A stretch of 64,000 nucleotides of DNA from an uncultured Dehalococcoidia bacterium. Its GTDB lineage: Bacteria; Chloroflexota; Dehalococcoidia; Lucifugimonadales; GCA-2712585. Positions within the stretch are counted from its first letter, which is position 1, and each line of letters begins with the position of its first letter. The notes beneath the pieces were generated by a model. That model was not told the origin of the DNA. It saw only the letters and a list, made by a program, of their open reading frames with translations, and made no database searches. The DNA is taken from the NCBI GenBank assembly GCA_951812825.1, contig OX638324.1:1797141-1861140 (forward strand), read 5' to 3'. The translations under genes and the position numbers were made by a program. Positions 35,092-43,921 of the stretch are shown piece after piece.

Positions 35092-35559
35092 TTGACGCAG
35101 GGGAAGAAAGAAAACAGCTTCAACGCCGACGTTGAAGGGCGGGGTCTCCTTGGCGGGAGGGGTCGGCTGTTTCTGATAGCGGTGGTGCTGCTGCTGGCGG
35201 TGGCTTATCTGATATATGCTGCTTTTCCCGGCAGCACCAGCTATTACTTCACCGTGGATGAGCTTGAAGCCAACTCCGAAGAGGTGGACGGGAAGACGGT
35301 CCGCGTGAAGGGCAAGCTGGTGCCGGAGTCCTTCGCCAGGGAGGATGGCGGCACGATGGCGACGTTTACGCTGCACGCCGGTGAGGAGATGCTGCCCGCC
35401 TCCTACGATGGGGTTGTGCCGGACCTGTTCTTCAACGAACACTCGGAGATTATCCTGCAGGGCAGCTATCTGGAGGGTCAGCCCTTCCACGCCGAAACGG
35501 TGAGCGTTCTCTGCCCGTCCAAGTACCAGGCGTTGGAGGAGTTGGAGGCGTCTGCTTAG
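35092..35559 (+). CDS. ccmE: Cytochrome c-type biogenesis heme chaperone CcmE, cysteine variant
   Basis: 155 residues from TTG at 35092, chosen because GAGAGGG ends six bases before it. One N-terminal membrane anchor (LFLIAVVLLLAVAYLIYAAF) is followed by the CcmE beta-barrel (VDGKTVRVKGKLV, YDGVVPDLFFNEHSEIILQG). The usual heme-binding histidine is replaced by the CxxxY motif CPSKY near the C terminus, known from archaeal, Gram-positive and Desulfovibrio-like CcmE. CcmF/CcmH ligase genes are not in the window. Confidence 0.9.
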   Translation: MTQGKKENSFNADVEGRGLLGGRGRLFLIAVVLLLAVAYLIYAAFPGSTSYYFTVDELEANSEEVDGKTVRVKGKLVPESFAREDGGTMATFTLHAGEEMLPASYDGVVPDLFFNEHSEIILQGSYLEGQPFHAETVSVLCPSKYQALEELEASA

Positions 35560-35576
35560 GGTTGACCGGGTGGGGA

Positions 35577-35641
35577 TGGATTCCCGTCTACACGGGAATG
35601 ACGAGAGGGGATGGATTCTGGCTCGGAGGCCGGAATGACGG
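35577..35641. repeat. Two adjacent palindromic repeats
   Basis: GGATTCCCGT..ACGGGAATGACG at 35577-35603 and GGATTCTGG..CCGGAATGACG at 35612-35641, in the same orientation, between ccmE and the terminator. Confidence 0.65.
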
Positions 35642-35658
35642 TTAGGCAAAGGGACATG

Positions 35659-35695
35659 AAAAGGGCGCCCACGATGGACGCCCTTGCTGTTTTAT
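35659..35695. terminator. Bidirectional terminator between ccm and kor operons
   Basis: AAGGGCG (35661-35667) pairs with CGCCCTT (35679-35685), with an inner CCA/TGG extension. GCTGTTTTA follows on the plus strand and TTTTC on the minus strand. Confidence 0.7.
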
Positions 35696-35710
35696 CGGGT
35701 GTCCGGCAGG

Positions 35711-36580
35711 TTAGCGAATCTCGTAGAAGTCGACCATCTGCTGGGTGGTCATGGGCTTTACCTTCGCCAGGGTGTCTTCCACGGTTTTAGTCAGCGTAGG
35801 ACGGTCGGTGTCCTGGTAGATGACACCGACGGGCAGGCCGCCGGAGCGTATAGCGGAGTGGGCCGCGTCGTAGTCGGCGGCGTCGTGGTCGTCGGGCAGG
35901 TCCCAGAGAATAGGCGCGATGCCCTTTCTGGGGTTCCCCTTGAGAATCTGGTAGGTGTTGTTGTAGGTGGTGCAGGGGGATTGCACGTGGACCACGGCAA
36001 AGCCGGGATGCTCCATGCCCTGGGTTATCAGGTCGGCCAGCTCTCTCGGCTTGCCGGAGAAGCCCGAGGCGATGAAGGAGACGCCCAGGGTGAGATAGAG
36101 GGCCAGGGGGTTCACCGACGCTTCCATCTTGCCGTAGGGGGTGGAGCTGGTGGTCTCGCCCAGTTCAGTGGTGGGTGAGCTCTGGCCCTTGGTGAGGCCG
36201 TAGACGGCGTTGTCCATGATTACGGCGCAAACGTCCAGGTTTCGCGCGGCCTGGGGGGCGATGTGCTCCATGCCGATGCTGAGGAAGTCTCCGTCGCCGG
36301 CGACGATGACCACGTTGAGGTCTGGGCGTCCCATCTTCACGCCCATGGCTATGGGAAGGCTTCTGCCGTGGATGCCGTGAAAGCCGTAGGGCTGGTCGCC
36401 TTCCAGGAGGTGGACGAGGTTGCCGGAGCAGCCGATGCCGGCGACGACCACGTTGTTTTCAATGGGGATCTCATAGTTGGTCATGCGGTCGGACATGGCT
36501 TGCTCGAGGGCGCGGCGAACGGCGAAGTCGCCGCAGCCGGGGCACCACTTGAAGTCGTATTCAGGGTTCTTGGCGCTCAT
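35711..36580 (-). CDS. 2-oxoacid:ferredoxin oxidoreductase beta subunit
   Basis: 289 residues from ATG at 36580 (MSAKNPEYDFKWCPGCGDF); the longer reading upstream is the end of the alpha gene in another frame. TPP-binding subunit: WCPGCGDFAVRRAL, GIGCSGNLVHLL, HGIHGRSLPIAMGVK, GDGDFLSIGMEHI and DNAVYGLTKGQ are typical. It forms the enzyme with the fused gamma-alpha subunit, whose stop overlaps its start by four bases. It resembles KorB/PorB; whether 2-oxoglutarate, pyruvate or another acid is used cannot be settled from sequence by eye. Confidence 0.9.
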   Translation of the reverse strand: MSAKNPEYDFKWCPGCGDFAVRRALEQAMSDRMTNYEIPIENNVVVAGIGCSGNLVHLLEGDQPYGFHGIHGRSLPIAMGVKMGRPDLNVVIVAGDGDFLSIGMEHIAPQAARNLDVCAVIMDNAVYGLTKGQSSPTTELGETTSSTPYGKMEASVNPLALYLTLGVSFIASGFSGKPRELADLITQGMEHPGFAVVHVQSPCTTYNNTYQILKGNPRKGIAPILWDLPDDHDAADYDAAHSAIRSGGLPVGVIYQDTDRPTLTKTVEDTLAKVKPMTTQQMVDFYEIR

Positions 36581-38292
36581 ACTGTTACCATTCCCTTTTG
36601 GATGGATTTGACTTTGCCGCCTACACGCTCCACCAGGTCTCTGACCTTGAAGGGGAGGCCGGTGTACTGGGTGATGGCCTCGGCCTTCACGCCCTGGGAT
36701 CGGAGGACGGACGCCCACTGGCCCTGGAAGTTAAGCTCTGGCACGAGGACGAGTTCCTTGCTGCGGAGTTCCTCGAGGAGGGCCGTTGGGAGGGGGTTGA
36801 GGTACATGGTGTAGTACCAGGCCAGGTCGACGTCCTGTTCCATGAGCTCCGAGTAGGCTTCCAGGGCGGGGCCTTTGGAGCCGCCCCAGGGCATGAGGGC
36901 TATGGGTTGGTCGGCGTTCCTGCTTTCGTAGCTGCCGTTGGTCAGCACCTTCAGCTTGTTGAAGCGTCGCTCCGTCATCTGTACATGGCGAATGGGGAGG
37001 TGGGTGGTGTCTCCCAAGGGGTCGTGCTCACTGCCGTTGGCTACGTAGGAGCCGGGCTGACCGGGTATGGGCATGGGGGAAACCGAGTCGCCTTCGTACC
37101 GCATGTAGCCGTTGCGGCCGGAGTAGATCTGGCGATTTTCTACATTCAGACTGCTCAGATCTGGCTTGGGGATGTTCGAGGTCCGCTCTGCCAGGGACAT
37201 CTCGCTCATGAGGATTACGGGGCCCTGATATCGCTCTGCCCAGTTGAATGCTTCCACGGCGGCGTAGAAGCATTCCTCCACGGTGCCGGGAGCGATAACG
37301 GGAAGGTTTACGTCGCCATGGGCCGGGCCGATGCAGGCCAGCAGGTCGGACTGCTCCGTCTTGGTGGGGAGGCCGGTGGCGGGGCCGCCGCGCTGGACGT
37401 TGACGACGACAATGGGAATTTCGGCCATCCAGCCCAGGCCCAGGCCTTCGTTCATAAGGCTGAAGCCGGGGCCGGCTGTGGCGGTCATGGCCTTCTTTCC
37501 GGCGAAGCCTGCGCCCAGGATGGCGGCGATGGACTCAATCTCGGAGCTCACCTGGTATGCAAACTTGTCTGGCCCGATGAGGTTGCGCTCCATCCAGAGG
37601 AGGATTGGGGTGGCGGGCGAGATTGGGTAGCCCACGTAGAAGTTGACGCCGGCGGCGACTGATCCAAGGGAGACGGCGTCGTTGCCTTTGATGAGCAGCT
37701 GTTGCCCTGGTGGTTTTTCGGCTCTGTCGATGTCTCCGAGGTAGAAGCCGCTTTCGGCGGCCTCGTCGCGGCCCAGAGCCAGGGCCTTGATGTTGGATTC
37801 GATTATCTGCTTGTCGTTGTCGCGGCCACGGGTGAAGCGCTGGACGACGAATTCCTCCAGGTATTCGTGGGGCATGTTGACCAGGCGGGCGATGGCGCCC
37901 GTGATGACCATGTTGGCGGCGCGGTTGTTGCCGGTGGAGCGGGCCAGCTTATCGAAGGGCATGCCGAAGCTGTGCTCCGCGTCCTCCAACTCAAGCTGGT
38001 CAGAGTCGTAGATGACTACGCCGCCGTCCCGGACTTCTTCGACGTGGTTGTCGTAGGCTTCCTGGTTGAAGGCGACCAGCACGTCCAGTTCGTCGCCGGC
38101 GCTGAGGACCCGAGAGGTGGATACGCGGGTCTGGGTCCAGGTGGGACCGCCGAGGATCTGGGAGGGGAAGGTGGCGAAGGTCTGGACGTAGTAGCCGGCC
38201 TGGGTGGCGGCCTGGGCCAGGGCTTCGGCGGAGGTTACAACGCCTTGGCCCCCTTCACCGGCGAATCGTACTATAAGATTTTTTCCAACCAA
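36577..38292 (-). CDS. 2-oxoacid:ferredoxin oxidoreductase, fused gamma-alpha subunit
   Basis: 571 residues from a TTG at 38292, chosen because GGAG lies six bases upstream; a TTG at 38304 would place that site inside the gene. Residues 1-180 are the gamma domain (RFAGEGGQGVVTSAEALA). The rest is the alpha domain (YPISPATPILLWMER, TATAGPGFSLMNEGLG, VNVQRGGPATGLPT). Such fusions are the KorA form found in many anaerobes and in aerobic reverse-TCA or branched pathways. No ferredoxin-like delta gene is adjacent. Confidence 0.9.
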   Translation of the reverse strand: MVGKNLIVRFAGEGGQGVVTSAEALAQAATQAGYYVQTFATFPSQILGGPTWTQTRVSTSRVLSAGDELDVLVAFNQEAYDNHVEEVRDGGVVIYDSDQLELEDAEHSFGMPFDKLARSTGNNRAANMVITGAIARLVNMPHEYLEEFVVQRFTRGRDNDKQIIESNIKALALGRDEAAESGFYLGDIDRAEKPPGQQLLIKGNDAVSLGSVAAGVNFYVGYPISPATPILLWMERNLIGPDKFAYQVSSEIESIAAILGAGFAGKKAMTATAGPGFSLMNEGLGLGWMAEIPIVVVNVQRGGPATGLPTKTEQSDLLACIGPAHGDVNLPVIAPGTVEECFYAAVEAFNWAERYQGPVILMSEMSLAERTSNIPKPDLSSLNVENRQIYSGRNGYMRYEGDSVSPMPIPGQPGSYVANGSEHDPLGDTTHLPIRHVQMTERRFNKLKVLTNGSYESRNADQPIALMPWGGSKGPALEAYSELMEQDVDLAWYYTMYLNPLPTALLEELRSKELVLVPELNFQGQWASVLRSQGVKAEAITQYTGLPFKVRDLVERVGGKVKSIQKGMVTV

Positions 38293-38491
38293 GGTTATCT
38301 CCAATTGTGTGAGGATTGTTGTGTTGTGCAGAGCCCCCCACAGCTCCGGCGGGGTTTACGCAACTTTGGCTGTGCGGATGGTTGGGTTTGTTCTGCCGTC
38401 TACTTTCTTACACCTACCCTTGACGGTGGCTTAAACCTCGAATGGATTGACGTAATTCGCCGAGACGCACTGCCTCCAAGGGCGATTATTT

Positions 38492-38520
38492 AATATATCA
38501 GCGCCCAAGTTGAGTGTCAA
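38492..38520 (-). promoter_or_regulatory. Predicted strong promoter of the oxidoreductase operon
   Basis: Minus strand: TTGACA (38520-38515), exactly 17 bases, TATATT (38497-38492). It leaves a leader of about 190 bases with no ORF I can support. The 350-base gap up to 38643 otherwise shows nothing notable. Confidence 0.7.
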
Positions 38521-38643
38521 ACTTGTGGCGTGTCGGGTTGGGCGGAAATTGGCAAGTCTGATTCAGGATTTTGGGTGGTTTTTTGCAGGCATGGGGGATC
38601 CTTTGGCAGGCTCAGGGTGAGTGGTGGGGGCTGATGTGCGGCG

Positions 38644-39519
38644 CTATGGTGGGTGGGAGAGGGAGTTGGCGAAGTGCAGCAGGAGCTGCGCCACCCTTCT
38701 GGGACGTTGGAGGGGAACATCGTGGATGGAGTCTTCCAGCCAGACCACGCGGCCGTTGGGGAGCAGGCTTTCGGCCCGGTCTACGAGGCGTTGCTGATGG
38801 CCGATTCGCGACGGGTTGGGGCTGTCTTTTCGGGCGGGAAGGATGAGGGCGGGGCATGGGACACGGGGGAATAGCAGGGAGGGTTTGTGGTCCCACAATG
38901 CTCTGACGATTTTCATATGGTTCTCGCGGCTGAGATTGGGCCGGGCGTAGCCCTCCGGGGTCACGTAGAAGTTGGCGGCCAGAATCTTCTCGATGGCGGA
39001 GGACATGTACGGTGCGAGGCTTCCACTCTTGATGCGGTCGGTTACCTGCTGGATGGTGACCTGGCCAAATTTGGGCGGAGAGAGTTCCTCGCGAGCCTTT
39101 TCCCAGTTCCAGGCCGGGAGGGAAGAGGGTTCGATGTAGCCGCCGTCGACCATGACCAGCCGGGAGAATTCGGCGGGGTAGTTGGCGGCGAGATGAACGG
39201 CGACGTTGCCGCCCCAGGAGTGGCCGGCCACCAGGGGACGGCGGAGGCCGACTATGCGGCAGAAGCCGATGACGTCCTTTGCCACGGTGTCGAAGTCGTA
39301 GCCGGAGTCGGGCTTGGCGCTGGCGCCGTGGCCGCGCAGGTCCAGGGCGAGGACGCGGGCGCGGCGGGCGAGGATGGGGGCCGCCAGGTCCCAGATGCCG
39401 GAGTGGGAAGCCAGGCCGTGGAGGAGCAGCATGGGGGAGGCGCGGCCGCCCCAGTCGCGGAAGTGGAACTGGAGGCCGTTGACGTTGGCAAATTTTTCCT
39501 TGGGCTGGGGTGATGTCAT
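38644..39519 (-). CDS. Alpha/beta hydrolase
   Basis: 291 residues. The serine hydrolase fold shows an oxyanion strand LLLHGLASHSGIWD, DLRGHGAS, and the nucleophile elbow VAGHSWGGNVAV. The acid is in LILPARKDS and the histidine in LEDSIHDVPLQRP. The substrate is unknown; the family covers esterases, haloperoxidases and C-C hydrolases. It stands alone, downstream of a tRNA-Gly gene on the same strand. Confidence 0.82.
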   Translation of the reverse strand: MTSPQPKEKFANVNGLQFHFRDWGGRASPMLLLHGLASHSGIWDLAAPILARRARVLALDLRGHGASAKPDSGYDFDTVAKDVIGFCRIVGLRRPLVAGHSWGGNVAVHLAANYPAEFSRLVMVDGGYIEPSSLPAWNWEKAREELSPPKFGQVTIQQVTDRIKSGSLAPYMSSAIEKILAANFYVTPEGYARPNLSRENHMKIVRALWDHKPSLLFPRVPCPALILPARKDSPNPSRIGHQQRLVDRAESLLPNGRVVWLEDSIHDVPLQRPRRVAQLLLHFANSLSHPP

Positions 39520-39552
39520 TGGAGTGGGGTTATGGTCGAGATTTCGATGAGA

Positions 39553-39648
39553 CTATACGGGAAAGCCGCGGGTTCTGCAGGTTAGGACGGCAAGCAGAAA
39601 GAGGAGGCCGAGGAGGGTGATAGCGATGAGGAAGAGGTATCGCGTCAT
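39553..39648 (-). CDS. Possible 31-residue membrane miniprotein
   Basis: An ATG ORF coding MTRYLFLIAITLLGLLFLLA, then a short VLTC and a basic tail with two Arg. One membrane helix with positive ends is a plausible small membrane protein. No ribosome site is evident. It lies between tRNA-Gly and the hydrolase gene, so expression by read-through from the tRNA promoter is possible. Family not recognised. Confidence 0.3.
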   Translation of the reverse strand: MTRYLFLIAITLLGLLFLLAVLTCRTRGFPV

Positions 39649-39691
39649 ATGCTCAGCAGCGGAGATTTTCTTCGTTGGAGATGGGATTGGG

Positions 39692-39765
39692 TGGAGCGGG
39701 CGATGGGGATCGAACCCACATAACCAGCTTGGAAGGCTGGGGCTCTACCATTGAGCTACGCCCGC
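39692..39765 (-). tRNA. tRNA-Gly (TCC anticodon), CCA encoded
   Basis: Acceptor arms GCGGGCG and CGCCCGC, D-arm AGCTCAATGGTAGAGC, anticodon stem CCAGC/GCTGG with loop CTTCCAA, and T-loop GGTTCGATCC. TCCA at the 3' end gives discriminator U plus an encoded CCA. Confidence 0.95.
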
Positions 39766-39790
39766 GGGGGTGGCGATTATCGTCGCTACC

Positions 39791-39796
39791 ATTATA
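39791..39796 (-). promoter_or_regulatory. -10 box of the tRNA-Gly gene
   Basis: TATAAT on the minus strand, 25 bases before the tRNA 5' end. No good -35 match is visible. Confidence 0.4.
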
Positions 39797-39854
39797 CAGG
39801 TTTTGTGCAGTTTGCAGGGTTGAACGTGTCATTCCAGATGGTGAGGGAGTGGGA

Positions 39855-39874
39855 GGTCGACCGGCCGGTCGACC
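39855..39874. repeat. Perfect 20-base palindrome
   Basis: GGTCGACCGG and its complement, followed by CTACG. The layout resembles the palindrome followed by CCTACG at 44987-45006, so both may belong to one repeat family. Confidence 0.55.
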
Positions 39875-39946
39875 CTACGGAAAGAGATGCCAAGCCCGTT
39901 CAGCCCCGCCCCAGGCTACTGCTTTCGCTGGAGGGGAGAGGGGGCT

Positions 39947-39972
39947 GGATTCCGGCTTTCGCCGGAATGACG
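39947..39972. repeat. Palindromic repeat (GGATTCCGG..CCGGAATGACG)
   Basis: GGATTCCGGC-TTTC-GCCGGAATGACG, in the gap before the pyrophosphatase gene. Confidence 0.65.
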
Positions 39973-39991
39973 AATTTGGGGAGCGTCCACC

Positions 39992-42079
39992 CTAGCCACC
40001 CAAAAGGGGCGTTGCGTCCTTCAGCACCGGCGCGAAGATGAGGGCGACGATGGCCATGAGCTTCAGCAGGATGTTGAGGGAGGGGCCGGAGGTGTCCTTG
40101 AAGGGGTCTCCGACGGTGTCGCCAACAACGGCGGCCTTGTGGGCCTCGGAGCCTTTGCCGCCGAAGTTGCCGAGCTCGATGTACTTTTTGGCGTTGTCCC
40201 AGATGCCGCCGGCGTTGGCCATGGTGATGGCCAGCAGGAATCCGGCGGAAACCGCGCCGATGAGCAGCCCGCCGAGGGCGTCCTTGCCCAGGATGAAGCC
40301 GGTGGCGATGGGGACCACGACGGCCATGACGCCGGGGGCGATCATCTCCAGCAGCGCGCCGCGGGTGCTGATGTCCACGCAGCGAATGTAGTCGGGCTGT
40401 CGTTCGCCGGTCATGATGCCGGGAATCTCCCGGAACTGGCGACGAACTTCTCTAACGATGGAGAAGGCGGCGCGACCCACGGCCTGCATGGTGAGGGCGG
40501 AGAAGATGAAGGGGAGCAGCCCGCCGATGAGGAGGCCCACCAGGGTGCGGTGGTCCAGGAGGTTGAGCAGCAGGTTCCTCTCGTCGCCGCCTTCAAAGAG
40601 GTTGGCGGCGATGGCGTAGGTGGCCATGAGGGCGAGGGCGGTGAGGGTGGCGGAGCCGATGGCGAAACCCTTGCCGGTGGCAGCGGTGGTGTTTCCGAGG
40701 GCGTCGAGAGCGTCGGTGCGCTGGCGGACCTCGGGGGCCAGGTGGGCCTGCTCGGCGATGCCGCCGGCGTTGTCTGCCACGGGGCCGTAGGCGTCGGTGG
40801 CGAGGGTGATGCCCAGGGTGGAAAGCATCCCCACACCGGCGAGGGCCACGCCGTAGAAGCTGTAGAGCTCGAAGGCGACCATGATGGCGGCGCATACGGT
40901 CAAAACGGGGATGAGGGTGCTCATCATGCCTGTGGCGAGGCCGTTGATTACCACGGTGGCGTAGCCAGTTTGGCTAACCTCTGCGACGGCCTTGGTGGGG
41001 GGATAGTCGTAGGAGGTGTAGAACTCGGTAACGAGTCCGATTATTATGCCCGCGACCAGGCCCGCGACGATGGCTCCGAAGGCGTTCCATTGGAGCGGGA
41101 TATCCAGCCAGATAATAGCACCGAGGGAGAGAAGCATCACGATGATTGCGGCGCCGAAGATACCTCTTCTAAGGGACCAGAGCAGGTCCGAGAATGACGC
41201 CTGCTCCTTGCTTCTAACCAGGAAAGTGCCGAGCACGGAGGCAACGATGCCGGAGGCTGCGATTAACAGTGGCAGGACTACTAGGTCGTCGTCGAAGGGA
41301 AGGGTCTGGCCCGCCTCGCCGCCTGTAAAGACGATGGTGACGGCGGCGCCGGCGAGGGCGATGGCGGCGATGATGGAGCTGACGTAGGACTCGAAGAGGT
41401 CGGCGCCCATTCCGGCAACGTCGCCCACGTTGTCGCCGACGTTATCGGCGATGACGGCGGGGTTGCGGGGGTCGTCCTCGGGTATACCCGCTTCCACCTT
41501 GCCCACCAGGTCTGCGCCCACGTCGGCGGCTTTGGTGTAGATGCCGCCGCCAACCCTGGCGAATAGGGCGATGGAGGACGCACCAAGACCAAAGCCCGCG
41601 ACGTATGTGATGTCCTGGAATATGAGGTAGAGGATGGTGATGCCGAGGATGCCAAGGCCCACCACGGTGAGACCCATGACGGCGCCGGAATTGAAGGCAA
41701 CCCGCAGGGCGGGGTTCAGGCCCGTCTGGGCCGTGGCGGCGGTGCGGGTGTTGGCGCGGATGGCGATGCTCATGCCCAGGAAGCCGGCGAGGGCGGAGGT
41801 GAGACTGCCCGCCAGATAGGCTATGGCCGTTCTGGGGACGAGGGAGTCGAACTGCATGATGTCGATCACTATCCAGAGGACGGCGGTCACCACCAGCACA
41901 AAGGGCAGCAGCACCAGATACTCGCGCTTCAGGAAGGCCATGGCACCGCTCTGGATGGCGGCGCCGATGGCGATGGTTTCAACGTTGCCCTTGTTGGCCC
42001 GCATGACGCGAATAGCAAGGGAAACGGCAACTACGAGGGCCGTGACCCCCGCCACCGCTGCTATTACAAAGGTTGCCAT
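39992..42079 (-). CDS. hppA: Membrane-bound proton/sodium-pumping pyrophosphatase
   Basis: 695 residues with about 15-16 membrane segments. It couples PPi hydrolysis to ion export. Catalytic motifs are present: [20 protein letters not shown], the acidic [20 protein letters not shown], and the C-terminal [35 protein letters not shown] has Ala and Gly at the two positions that mark the potassium-dependent class; the independent class has Lys there. I cannot decide H+ versus Na+ by eye. It lies 37 bases downstream of the translin-like gene. Confidence 0.95.
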   Translation of the reverse strand: MATFVIAAVAGVTALVVAVSLAIRVMRANKGNVETIAIGAAIQSGAMAFLKREYLVLLPFVLVVTAVLWIVIDIMQFDSLVPRTAIAYLAGSLTSALAGFLGMSIAIRANTRTAATAQTGLNPALRVAFNSGAVMGLTVVGLGILGITILYLIFQDITYVAGFGLGASSIALFARVGGGIYTKAADVGADLVGKVEAGIPEDDPRNPAVIADNVGDNVGDVAGMGADLFESYVSSIIAAIALAGAAVTIVFTGGEAGQTLPFDDDLVVLPLLIAASGIVASVLGTFLVRSKEQASFSDLLWSLRRGIFGAAIIVMLLSLGAIIWLDIPLQWNAFGAIVAGLVAGIIIGLVTEFYTSYDYPPTKAVAEVSQTGYATVVINGLATGMMSTLIPVLTVCAAIMVAFELYSFYGVALAGVGMLSTLGITLATDAYGPVADNAGGIAEQAHLAPEVRQRTDALDALGNTTAATGKGFAIGSATLTALALMATYAIAANLFEGGDERNLLLNLLDHRTLVGLLIGGLLPFIFSALTMQAVGRAAFSIVREVRRQFREIPGIMTGERQPDYIRCVDISTRGALLEMIAPGVMAVVVPIATGFILGKDALGGLLIGAVSAGFLLAITMANAGGIWDNAKKYIELGNFGGKGSEAHKAAVVGDTVGDPFKDTSGPSLNILLKLMAIVALIFAPVLKDATPLLGG

Positions 42080-42116
42080 TACGTTTTGACTCTGCTCCTT
42101 TTAGTGAAGATTGGGT

Positions 42117-42779
42117 TTACTCGCCGCTCGCGGATTGTTGGCTGTTATCCGTCCAGGCGGCCAGTTTCTCCTCCAGGGAGCGCTGCCTGAGGGCGAGGGT
42201 GAAGTCGCCGCGGGTGCGCTCCAGGGTGCCGCGGACCATGTCGGTAGTGCGGCGCAGGCCCATGGTGACGCCCTCCGGGAAGTCGACGGTAACGAGGAGG
42301 GAGTAGATGTCGTCGAGGACTTCCATGACCTCCTCGCAGCGTTCCCACCGGTCCCAACGGAGAGAGTCGAGGATGTGGCGGCGCAGTTCGCCTGCGGCGT
42401 CTCCCAGGCCCTTGAGGTAGGCGGTAGTGTCCACCCCTATCTCGTTGGGCTGTGGCAGGGGCTCACCGGAGAGGAGGGCGAGGGTGATGTTGGCTTCGCT
42501 GAACTCCTTGCGAGCGTCGGCCATATATCCGGCATGATAGATTTCAGGGTTGGACTCCAGAATGGAGACGCACCCCTTCAGGTCGGTCCGAGCCTGGGCA
42601 ATGAGCTCACGGGCGTTGTCGAATTCGGAGCGGTGGACGGCGCGGATGGCGTTGGCGGAGAGGCGGATGACCTGGCGGGAGATGCGCAGGCCGCGCTCGC
42701 GGGCGTCGTGACGCCGGGTGAAGGTCTCAAGGGAAGCGTCGGAAAGTTTTGCGAAGGAGTCGGCGTATAGGGAGGGCAT
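42117..42779 (-). CDS. Translin-family protein
   Basis: 220 residues, all helical. The pattern fits the translin superfamily: an N-terminal RQVIRLSANAIRAVHRSEFD, AYLKGLGDAAGELRRHILDS, EVMEVLDDIYSLLVTVDFPE, and a C-terminal LRRTTDMVRGTLERTRGDFT. Translins bind or cleave short RNA/DNA. The acidic residues in GELRR and VRGTLERTRGD regions, needed in TRAX-like nucleases, look partly conserved. Its ATG overlaps the ThiE stop by one base, so it is coupled to the ThiE-fusion gene. Confidence 0.75.
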   Translation of the reverse strand: MPSLYADSFAKLSDASLETFTRRHDARERGLRISRQVIRLSANAIRAVHRSEFDNARELIAQARTDLKGCVSILESNPEIYHAGYMADARKEFSEANITLALLSGEPLPQPNEIGVDTTAYLKGLGDAAGELRRHILDSLRWDRWERCEEVMEVLDDIYSLLVTVDFPEGVTMGLRRTTDMVRGTLERTRGDFTLALRQRSLEEKLAAWTDNSQQSASGE

Positions 42780-43759
42780 CAGGCGCTCCCTCCGGCGTCA
42801 AGGATGGCTTGGACGAGGCGGCTTGAGGCGTCCCGAGGATTGGGGGCGAGCCCAACGGCGCTGATGACGCAGATGGCGTCGGCGCCCCTCTTCACGACCT
42901 CCGGGGAGCGTTCGGCGGTGATGCCGCCAATGGCGACCACGGGAAGGTCTACGGCGCGCTTGACGGCGCTGACCAGGGGCGGACCTTCGACGATTGGTTG
43001 GTCCTTGGAGCCGGTGGGGTACATGGCCCCGACGGCGATGTAGTCGGCGCCCCGTGCCTGGGAGGCAAGGGCTTCTTTGGCGTGGTGGTTGGACCGTCCG
43101 ACTATCTGGTGGTCCTTCAGCACCTTACGGGCTGATTCCACGGGCAGGTCTTCCTGGCCAACGTGTACGCCGTGGGCGTCGACGGCGGCGGCAAGGTCTG
43201 CGTGGTCGTTGATGATAAGCAGGGCGTCCTTCTCGCGGCAGAGTTGGTTGAGGGTTTGGGCCAAGCCGATGGAGAGGCCCTTGTCCCGTGTCTTGTCTCT
43301 AAGTTGAAGAATTCTTGCGCCGCCTTCCAGGGCTTCTTCGGCTATGTACTCCGGTGGTCTGCCTGCTGTAACCAGGGGGTCAATAATAACATATAGGCCG
43401 CGTATGCTGCGCCGGGCGTCCATGCGGAGCAAGGGACCGAAGTCGGCTTGGAGGGTTTCCAGGGTTGCCAGGATGCCCTGGGCGATGCGAAGGCCGAGAT
43501 CGCTGAACTGTCCGGCGTCGGTGAGATAGGAGAGGGAGGCCCGGGCGCTGTGGATGAGGGCGAGGGACTGGGCGACGGACTGGGGGCTTTCCGCGTCTGC
43601 CTGGGGGTCCAGGGGGCCGGGAAGCCGAGCGGCGAGGTTGTAGAGGGCCTTGGCCGTTGCGGAACTGTGGGAGAGAAAGCGTTCGGCGGCGTTGCTGAGG
43701 GCGATGCACGAGCGCTGCAATCCGCTGACGTGCAGGCGCAGGAGGTCAGCTTGAGTCAT
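42779..43759 (-). CDS. thiE: Thiamine-phosphate synthase ThiE with an added N-terminal helical domain
   Basis: 326 residues against about 215 for ThiE. The ThiE barrel starts near residue 119 (RGLYVIIDPLV) with GGARILQLRDKTRDKG, LIINDHADLAAAVDAHGVHV, GQEDLP, VGRSNHH and DYIAVGAMYPTGSKD. It joins HMP-pyrophosphate and thiazole phosphate. Residues 1-112 are helical, unrelated to ThiE, and of unknown role; PQSVAQSLALIHSARASL and a Leu-rich pattern suggest a bundle. The following translin-like protein is also all-helical and coupled, so the extra domain may mediate contact. Confidence 0.88.
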   Translation of the reverse strand: MTQADLLRLHVSGLQRSCIALSNAAERFLSHSSATAKALYNLAARLPGPLDPQADAESPQSVAQSLALIHSARASLSYLTDAGQFSDLGLRIAQGILATLETLQADFGPLLRMDARRSIRGLYVIIDPLVTAGRPPEYIAEEALEGGARILQLRDKTRDKGLSIGLAQTLNQLCREKDALLIINDHADLAAAVDAHGVHVGQEDLPVESARKVLKDHQIVGRSNHHAKEALASQARGADYIAVGAMYPTGSKDQPIVEGPPLVSAVKRAVDLPVVAIGGITAERSPEVVKRGADAICVISAVGLAPNPRDASSRLVQAILDAGGSA

Positions 43760-43792
43760 TACAGCGCGGTGGTGGGGGCGGATTGGGGGGCG

Positions 43793-43828
43793 TCACCCCC
43801 ATCCCAACCTTTCCCCATCAAGGGGGAA
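43793..43828. repeat. Short inverted repeat (CACCCCCATCC..CAAGGGGG)
   Basis: CCCCCATCCCAACC, then CCCCATCAAGGGGGAAGG. A similar arrangement is seen at 48217-48265 after rsfS. Confidence 0.35.
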
Positions 43829-43921
43829 GGGGTATTTGGGGAATTCTCGACTGCGGTTTGCTGAGTTCGGGAAGGCATGATTGGGTCGTGGGTATTCTAG
43901 CACACGCCGGATTGCGACGGG

